From Nitrospirota bacterium (GTDB lineage: Bacteria > Nitrospirota > 9FT-COMBO-42-15 > HDB-SIOI813): a DNA stretch of 10,086 nt. Where the stretch lies: assembly GCA_016234155.1 (NCBI GenBank), contig JACRGZ010000031.1:1-10086 (forward strand), written 5' to 3'. Under the pieces are notes generated by a model. It was given only the letters and a program-made list of their open reading frames with translations. It searched no databases and was not told the DNA's origin. Both the position numbers and the translations under genes were made by a program. Each line of letters starts with the position of its first letter. The first letter of the stretch is position 1. Shown piece after piece: positions 6,119 to 10,086 of the stretch.

Positions 6119-7690
6119 TTACTTTGCCAGCTCTACATACCTGCTTTCCCTTATCACTGTAACCTTTATCTGGCCGGGGTATGTCAACTCGTCATGTATC
6201 TTTTTGGCCATATCCCTCGAAATCTGGGCAGCCTCCGCATCGGAAATATCTTCGTGCTTAACTATAACGCGTATCTCCCTGCCGGCAGATATGGCATAAG
6301 CCTTTTCCACACCCTTAAATGTAGATGCAACCTTCTCCAGGTTCTCAAGGCGCTTTATATACGCCTCGAAGGTCTCTCTTCTTGCCCCCGGCCTTGCCCC
6401 GGAAAGGGCATCCGCAGCAGCCACAAGAACACTCTCAACACAGTTAGCTTCCACATCCCCGTGGTGTGAGGCTATAGCGTTTATAACCTTTGGATTCTCA
6501 CCGTACTTCTTTGCAAGCTCAACCCCGATAGCCGTATGTGTCCCCTCATGCTCATGGGTTACGGCCTTACCAATATCATGAAGCAGGGAAGCCCTCTTGC
6601 ACAATGTTACATCCAGCCCAAGTTCTGCCGCCATCATACCGCAGATAAAGGCGACCTCACGTGCATGCCACAGGTTATTCTGACCATAACTTGTCCTGTA
6701 TTTAAGGCGGCCGAGGAGTTTCACTATCTCAGGGTGGACATTATGGATGCCAAGTTCAAATAATACCTTTTCCGCATCCTCCCGCATATTCTTCTCTATG
6801 TCTCTTTTGACCTTTTCTGCCAAATCCTCAATACGTCCCGGGTGTATCCTGCCGTCAGCTATAAGTTTTTCCAGTATCTGCCTTGCGATCTCCCGCCTTA
6901 CAGGATCAAACCCTGAAATTATAACAGCCTCAGGCGTGTCGTCAACAATAAAATCTACACCGGTAGCGCTCTCAAGCGCCCTTATGTTACGGCCCTCTCT
7001 CCCTATGATCCTCCCCTTCATCTCCTCGTTCGGCAGGTTCACCACTGAGACTGCCACCTCTGCCACATGCTCATTTGCATATCTCTGTACGGCCAGGGTT
7101 ATTATTTCCCTCGCCTTTTTCTCCGCAGTGCCCTTTGCTTCGTCTTCTATCCGCTTTATCTCTTTTGCCGCCTCAAACTTGGCCTCATCCTCCATGGCCT
7201 GTATAAGGTGCCTCTTGGCCTCTTCTGCAGACATACCTGATATCCGCTCTAACTGTTCTCTCGCCGTACGCAAGGCCTGTTCATATTGAGTTATCTTCTC
7301 TGTCGCTGACTTCTCGCGTACTATAAGCTCACGCTCCCGACGATGGGCCTCATTTTCTCGCCTTTCTAACTGCTCTCCCCTTTTTTCAAGATGGTTTTCC
7401 CGTTGGGATAGTTTCTTTTCCAGGTTTATTAACTCAGTCTGTTTCTCCCTCGTCTCACGTTCTACTTCCAATCTTGCCTGATAGAGCTTATCCTTTGCCT
7501 CTATCTCTATCTCCTTCCTCTTATTTCCAACCTCCCTCTCAGCATCCTTGACTATCCTCTCTGCCTGCTCACGCGCCCCTTTAACCTTGTCCTCCATCGT
7601 CAGATTCCTTACAACGAATCCAATGACCACCCCTATTATTATCCCTGCTATTCCGCTAATTACAATCTGTATAATTTCAATTGTCTCCAT
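6119..7690 (-). CDS. rny: Ribonuclease Y
   Basis: RNase Y is a membrane-anchored endoribonuclease that initiates mRNA decay. The 523-residue product has the full family layout: an N-terminal transmembrane helix (about 8-27, IVISGIAGIIIGVVIGFVV), and a long charged coiled coil (about 32-195). The KH domain follows with GRIIGREGRNIR, its GREG loop at 230-233. The HD domain has H342, H371 and D372 (LLHDIGKAVTHEHEG), SHHGD (408-412) and D427 (AAADALSGARPG). The length is typical (about 510-525). The ATG has the Shine-Dalgarno GGGGA at 7700-7704, spacing 9. It begins 23 bp after the rarA stop, so the two are probably co-transcribed. No frameshift or missing catalytic residue is seen. Confidence 0.97.
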   Translation of the reverse strand: METIEIIQIVISGIAGIIIGVVIGFVVRNLTMEDKVKGAREQAERIVKDAEREVGNKRKEIEIEAKDKLYQARLEVERETREKQTELINLEKKLSQRENHLEKRGEQLERRENEAHRRERELIVREKSATEKITQYEQALRTAREQLERISGMSAEEAKRHLIQAMEDEAKFEAAKEIKRIEDEAKGTAEKKAREIITLAVQRYANEHVAEVAVSVVNLPNEEMKGRIIGREGRNIRALESATGVDFIVDDTPEAVIISGFDPVRREIARQILEKLIADGRIHPGRIEDLAEKVKRDIEKNMREDAEKVLFELGIHNVHPEIVKLLGRLKYRTSYGQNNLWHAREVAFICGMMAAELGLDVTLCKRASLLHDIGKAVTHEHEGTHTAIGVELAKKYGENPKVINAIASHHGDVEANCVESVLVAAADALSGARPGARRETFEAYIKRLENLEKVASTFKGVEKAYAISAGREIRVIVKHEDISDAEAAQISRDMAKKIHDELTYPGQIKVTVIRESRYVELAK

Positions 7691-7713
7691 CTTTAAATCT
7701 CCCCTCTATAGCC

Positions 7714-9015
7714 TTAATCTCTGCCCCTCTTGCCCTTCAGCTCATCAAGTCTTTTCTTTATATTTGCCTCGTATCCGTTCACTGTCGGCTGATAATAAAC
7801 GGACGGCTTGGGCAAATATCCCTGCCCTACATAACCTCCAAAGTCATGCGGATACTTATACCCCTTCCCCCGGCCAAGCCTTGAGGCCCCTTTATAATGA
7901 CTGTCTTTAAGATGATCGGGAACTGACTGGACCACACCATTCTCTACATCCTTCAGCGCGGCATCTATCCCCATATAGCATGAATTACTCTTAGGGGCAG
8001 TCGCTACATAGACAGCGGCCTGGGCAAGCGGGATCCTCCCTTCCGGCATCCCGATGGCCTCAAAGGCATGAAGGGCGGAGACAGCCAATGTAAGCGCCCT
8101 GGGGTCTGCCATGCCGACATCTTCGGCAGCGCATATTACTATACGCCTTGCAATAAAGAGAGGGTCTTCTCCCGCATAGATCATCTTTGCCAGCCAGTAG
8201 AGTGCGGCATCAGGGTCAGACCCCCTCATACTCTTTATAAAGGCAGATGTAGTATCGTAGTGGCTGTCCCCGTCTTCATATTGAATATACTTCTTTTGAA
8301 CAGATTCCATAGCAACGTTCAGGTCATATAATATCTCTCCTTTTTCATCCGGTTTTGTTGTTAAAATTCCTATCTCAAGCGCATTTAAGAGCCTCCTCGC
8401 ATCCCCCTCCGCAGTAATTATCAGATGCCCTGCCGCATCTTTTGTTATCCTCACATTATACCCCCCCATTCCAGACTCACTGTCATTAAGCGCCCTCTCA
8501 AGGATGACCTTCAGCTCTTCGTCACTGAGTGGTTTGAATTCTATGATCAGTGACCTCGATGAAAGGGGTGGAATGATAGAGAAGAAGGGGTTTTGGGTTG
8601 AAACGCCTATTAATATCACGATACCCTGTTCCACATAGGGGAGAAGGGCATCCTGCTGGGCCTTGTTAAACCGGTGTATTTCATCTATAAATAATATGGT
8701 CCTCTCACCACCGCCGGCTTGCCACTCCTTTGCCTTCTCGACAGCCCCTCTAATATCAGCTATCCCCGATGTTACTGCATTAATCTCTATGAACCGGGCA
8801 TTAGTCAGCTCCGCTATAAGGTGGGCGATTGCGGTCTTCCCGCTGCCGGGGGGTCCAAAGATGATAAGAGACCTGACACTATCCGCCTCAATAACCCGCC
8901 TGAGAAGCTTCCCCGGCGCCATTACATGCCTCTGGCCGACGAAATCATCGAGGCTCTTTGGCCTCATCCGCCATGCTAAGGGGGCATTCTTATCAAATGA
9001 ATCAAACAAGTCCAT
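7714..9015 (-). CDS. rarA: Replication-associated recombination protein A (AAA+ ATPase, RarA/MgsA/WRNIP1 family)
   Basis: RarA is a cytoplasmic, tetrameric, clamp-loader-like AAA+ ATPase that acts at stalled replication forks and associates with SSB. The 433-residue product has the N-terminal signature PLAWRMRPKSLDDFVGQRH (12-30) and Walker A GPPGSGKT (54-61). It also has Walker B ILFIDEIHRFNKAQQDALLP (107-126), sensor 1 in GVSTQNPFF (137-145), an arginine finger candidate in LSSRS (R154) and sensor 2 in GDARRLLN (204-211). The C-terminal tetramerisation region follows with KSMRGSDPDAALYWLAKM, AAEDVGMADPRA and YKYPHDF. The length is normal for the family. The ATG at 9015 lacks a strong Shine-Dalgarno. 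It lies in a block that otherwise concerns division and RNA decay, with rny 23 bp downstream. Confidence 0.96.
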   Translation of the reverse strand: MDLFDSFDKNAPLAWRMRPKSLDDFVGQRHVMAPGKLLRRVIEADSVRSLIIFGPPGSGKTAIAHLIAELTNARFIEINAVTSGIADIRGAVEKAKEWQAGGGERTILFIDEIHRFNKAQQDALLPYVEQGIVILIGVSTQNPFFSIIPPLSSRSLIIEFKPLSDEELKVILERALNDSESGMGGYNVRITKDAAGHLIITAEGDARRLLNALEIGILTTKPDEKGEILYDLNVAMESVQKKYIQYEDGDSHYDTTSAFIKSMRGSDPDAALYWLAKMIYAGEDPLFIARRIVICAAEDVGMADPRALTLAVSALHAFEAIGMPEGRIPLAQAAVYVATAPKSNSCYMGIDAALKDVENGVVQSVPDHLKDSHYKGASRLGRGKGYKYPHDFGGYVGQGYLPKPSVYYQPTVNGYEANIKKRLDELKGKRGRD

Positions 9016-9078
9016 AGTTAATCAGAATACCGGCGCTGCACCTTGTGATAAACAGAAAAAGAGAAAGGGGCTTTAAGA
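9016..9078 (-). other. Leader upstream of rarA
   Basis: This 63-bp stretch between the small ORF and rarA shows no gene, no strong ribosome binding site and no clear promoter. An AAGGTG sits about 25 nt before the rarA start, too far to act as a standard Shine-Dalgarno. Confidence 0.4.
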
Positions 9079-9249
9079 TTAGGTATTAAGGGTGGTTTTA
9101 TCAAAAAGTAACGGGATTTTCATTACCCCATTACTATGATCTCTGTAAGCAATATATTCTCTATTGAGCAGGGAACGCGCATACCTTCCTGGAAGAGCCT
9201 GAATAAGGACTGACAGAATAACCATGCAAGTTATTATATCTATACCCAT
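9079..9249 (-). CDS. Possible small protein (56 residues) between 6S RNA and rarA
   Basis: An ATG at 9249 opens a 56-codon frame ending in TAA at 9079-9081. It is preceded by AAAAGG (9257-9262) with 7-nt spacing, a usable Shine-Dalgarno. The product starts with a hydrophobic stretch (MGIDIITCMVILSVLIQALP), followed by a basic segment (GRYARSLLNREYIAYRDH) and a short tail. I do not recognise the sequence. It could be a small membrane-associated protein co-transcribed with rarA, or a chance frame in the leader. Its place is where I would expect ygfA (5-formyltetrahydrofolate cyclo-ligase) in related clusters, but nothing in it resembles that enzyme. Confidence 0.3.
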   Translation of the reverse strand: MGIDIITCMVILSVLIQALPGRYARSLLNREYIAYRDHSNGVMKIPLLFDKTTLNT

Positions 9250-9267
9250 TTAAAAACCTTTTCTCTT

Positions 9268-9456
9268 TTATGCCCCGCTCTTGCCGTGTATAAAGGAAAT
9301 TTGAACCTGGTCAGACCAAGTGGGCACCCTGATGGAGACTTTAGGCTTCCCTCTTTCTTTAAAAAGGGCATGCACACCGTTTCCCTGGACAGAGTCCCCT
9401 TCTTTAAATATCTGTTGGGTAAAAATTTCCCTCATATCACGCACAAAGCAGGGCAC
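9268..9456 (-). ncRNA. ssrS: 6S RNA
   Basis: 6S RNA folds like an open promoter and sequesters sigma70-RNA polymerase. This roughly 190-nt stretch directly follows zapA, the classical ssrS position, and folds canonically. A closing stem pairs 9445-9456 (GTGCCCTGCTTT) with 9270-9282. It continues through a second helix in which GGAAATTT (9423-9430) pairs with AAATTTCC (9295-9302). A large central bubble follows, with a small hairpin on its 3' side (9306-9320, CTTGGTCTGACCAGG). The apical arm pairs GGGGACT (9393-9399) with AGTCTCC (9334-9340). The apical arm carries GTGTGCATGCCC and GGGAAGCCTAAA, strikingly like E. coli 6S (GTGAGCATGCTC and CGAGAAGCCTTAAA). The 73-codon frame across it is spurious. 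The exact 3' end is uncertain. Confidence 0.88.
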
Positions 9457-9460
9457 CCTC

Positions 9461-9489
9461 ATAATATCAAAATCAGGTTTTAAATTCAA
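9461..9489 (-). promoter_or_regulatory. Sigma70-type promoter of 6S RNA
   Basis: On the minus strand TTGAAT (9484-9489) and TATTAT (9461-9466) are separated by exactly 17 bp, matching the -35 (4/6) and -10 (5/6) consensus. The predicted start, about 7 nt beyond the -10 at around 9454, coincides with the first bases of the 6S closing stem. The promoter overlaps the last codons and stop of zapA, so 6S can be expressed independently of the division genes. Confidence 0.75.
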
Positions 9490-9790
9490 GTGAAATAAGT
9501 TCCAGTAACTTGTCCGCCTTTTCCGCCAGTACGGAATCGTGATCTTCCATCTCCTTTTTTATGTTCAACAACTCATGGGCAATATTAAAGGCAGCCAATA
9601 CTGCAACTTTTGCAGGGGTCGCAAAATGAAGCCGCCCGTGTATCTCCCGCATCCTTGTATCCACATATGCTGCCAACTGATGGATATAAGCCTCATCCTC
9701 ATTACCTCTGATGACATATTTCTGCCCGAATATCTCTACCTCAACGCCTTTGTTGCCCTGTCTGCCGTTATCCGCCTTATTACTGGGCAC
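9473..9790 (-). CDS. zapA: Cell division protein ZapA
   Basis: ZapA binds FtsZ and bundles protofilaments at the Z-ring in the cytoplasm. The 105-residue product has the typical N-terminal beta hairpin and helix: VEVEIFGQKYVIRGNEDEAY (17-36), then IHQLAAYVDTRMREI. A conserved helix (KVAVLAAFNIAHELLNIKKE) and a C-terminal coiled-coil end (AEKADKLLELISLEF) follow. The length is normal (about 95-110). The start is a GTG, chosen because AGGAG (9797-9801) lies 6 nt before it. The GTG overlaps the end of the upstream coiled-coil gene by 11 bp, so translation is coupled. The 3' end carries the 6S RNA promoter. Confidence 0.93.
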   Translation of the reverse strand: MPSNKADNGRQGNKGVEVEIFGQKYVIRGNEDEAYIHQLAAYVDTRMREIHGRLHFATPAKVAVLAAFNIAHELLNIKKEMEDHDSVLAEKADKLLELISLEFKT

Positions 9791-10049
9791 CGCCTACTCC
9801 TTTTAATGCATCCAGTATCTTCTCGATCCTTGAGCGCACCTCACCCTTCTCATCTTTCATCCTGTTACACTCATCCTCAAACTTTTTATATGACACGATC
9901 TCCTGCTGCATATCTTTAAGCGCCTTATCCTTTTCCTGGAGACTCTGCTCTAAATCAATCCTCTCCTTCTGGAGTTTTTTAATATATTCCATTACCTCCG
10001 TGATCCGGTCTTCCAGCATCTTGATCTTGTCTATGCTCATTGCCACCAT
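9780..10049 (-). CDS. zapB: ZapB-like coiled-coil cell division protein
   Basis: The 89-residue protein is almost entirely predicted coiled coil (about residues 5-76, rich in E, K, L, Q and R; for example IKKLQKERIDLEQSLQEKDK). It ends with VRSRIEKILDAL, a tail I associate with ZapB-like proteins encoded before zapA in environmental bacteria. ZapB joins the ZapA-FtsZ network and helps position the divisome. The identification rests on size, coiled-coil nature and direct coupling to zapA. Such sequences are low in information, so a generic coiled-coil label is the fallback. The ATG at 10049 has GGAG just upstream; the ATG at residue 4 (10040) is an alternative. Upstream lies a G-rich tract. 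Confidence 0.7.
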   Translation of the reverse strand: MVAMSIDKIKMLEDRITEVMEYIKKLQKERIDLEQSLQEKDKALKDMQQEIVSYKKFEDECNRMKDEKGEVRSRIEKILDALKGVGGAQ

Positions 10050-10057
10050 CCTTTTCT

Positions 10058-10079
10058 CCCCCCACCCTTACCCTCCCCC
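10058..10079 (-). promoter_or_regulatory. Putative G-quadruplex motif in the zapB leader
   Basis: On the minus strand the runs are G5, A, G3, TAA, G3, T, G6, which satisfies the four-tract G3+ pattern with loops of 1, 3 and 1. It ends a few bases before the zapB start and overlaps the GGAG ribosome binding region. If formed in RNA it could limit translation of zapB-zapA. It may also simply be a purine-rich ribosome binding region. Confidence 0.4.
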
Positions 10080-10086
10080 TCAAAGG

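Noticed and set aside
9286..9483. Plus-strand 65-codon frame opposite 6S RNA
   Set aside because: It is the complement of the structured RNA gene. Inverse-complementary stems keep both strands open by chance.
9268..9489. 73-codon minus-strand frame after zapA
   Set aside because: It is explained by the 6S RNA gene and its promoter. The predicted product resembles nothing I know, and its start lies inside the 6S -35 box.

Overview
The window looks like a chromosomal piece of an uncultured, moderate-GC, probably Gram-negative bacterium. The minus-strand block zapB-like / zapA / 6S RNA / rarA / rny / ymdB / xseA resembles housekeeping clusters I recall from Desulfobacterota (Geobacter-like) and Nitrospirota. 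The large plus-strand protein, with MopE-type metal-binding repeats, PKD domains and a helical C-terminal module, is a type often seen in genomes of those groups. A phylum cannot be fixed from this sequence alone.

Layout. (1) Positions 1-2829, plus strand: the left edge holds the end of a DUF1566 (Lcl_C) domain in one frame. At about 136-145 the coding signal moves to another frame and continues as a 5'-truncated 891-residue surface or secreted protein. (2) Positions 2830-3886: a gene graveyard. It contains a 130-bp MITE-like element with 17-bp terminal inverted repeats and a TAAT duplication, a DUF4143 ATPase-family gene lacking its ATPase half, and two short remnants (a possible DUF4258-like tail and a DUF2283 head). 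The last remnant runs into the 3' end of xseA. (3) Positions 3846-10049, minus strand: a compact housekeeping block. Its order in the direction of transcription is zapB-like coiled coil, zapA, ssrS (6S RNA), a possible 56-residue small ORF, rarA, rny, ymdB, xseA.

How the genes fit together. ZapB-like and ZapA are divisome factors and are translationally coupled. 6S RNA is a mimic of an open promoter that binds the housekeeping RNA polymerase; it has its own sigma70-like promoter embedded in the end of zapA. RarA acts at stalled replication forks, RNase Y starts mRNA decay at the membrane, YmdB is a metallophosphoesterase often linked to RNase Y, and XseA is the large subunit of exonuclease VII. 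The usual partner xseB is not seen after xseA, where the chromosome instead joins the remnant region.

The most useful discovery is the 6S RNA gene, which lies under a false 73-codon ORF. The least trustworthy stretches are the frame-switched left edge and the junction at the end of xseA. Either could be a genuine rearrangement or an assembly artefact. I see no CRISPR array, tRNA, rRNA, prophage or complete transposase, and no convincing new multi-gene defence system.
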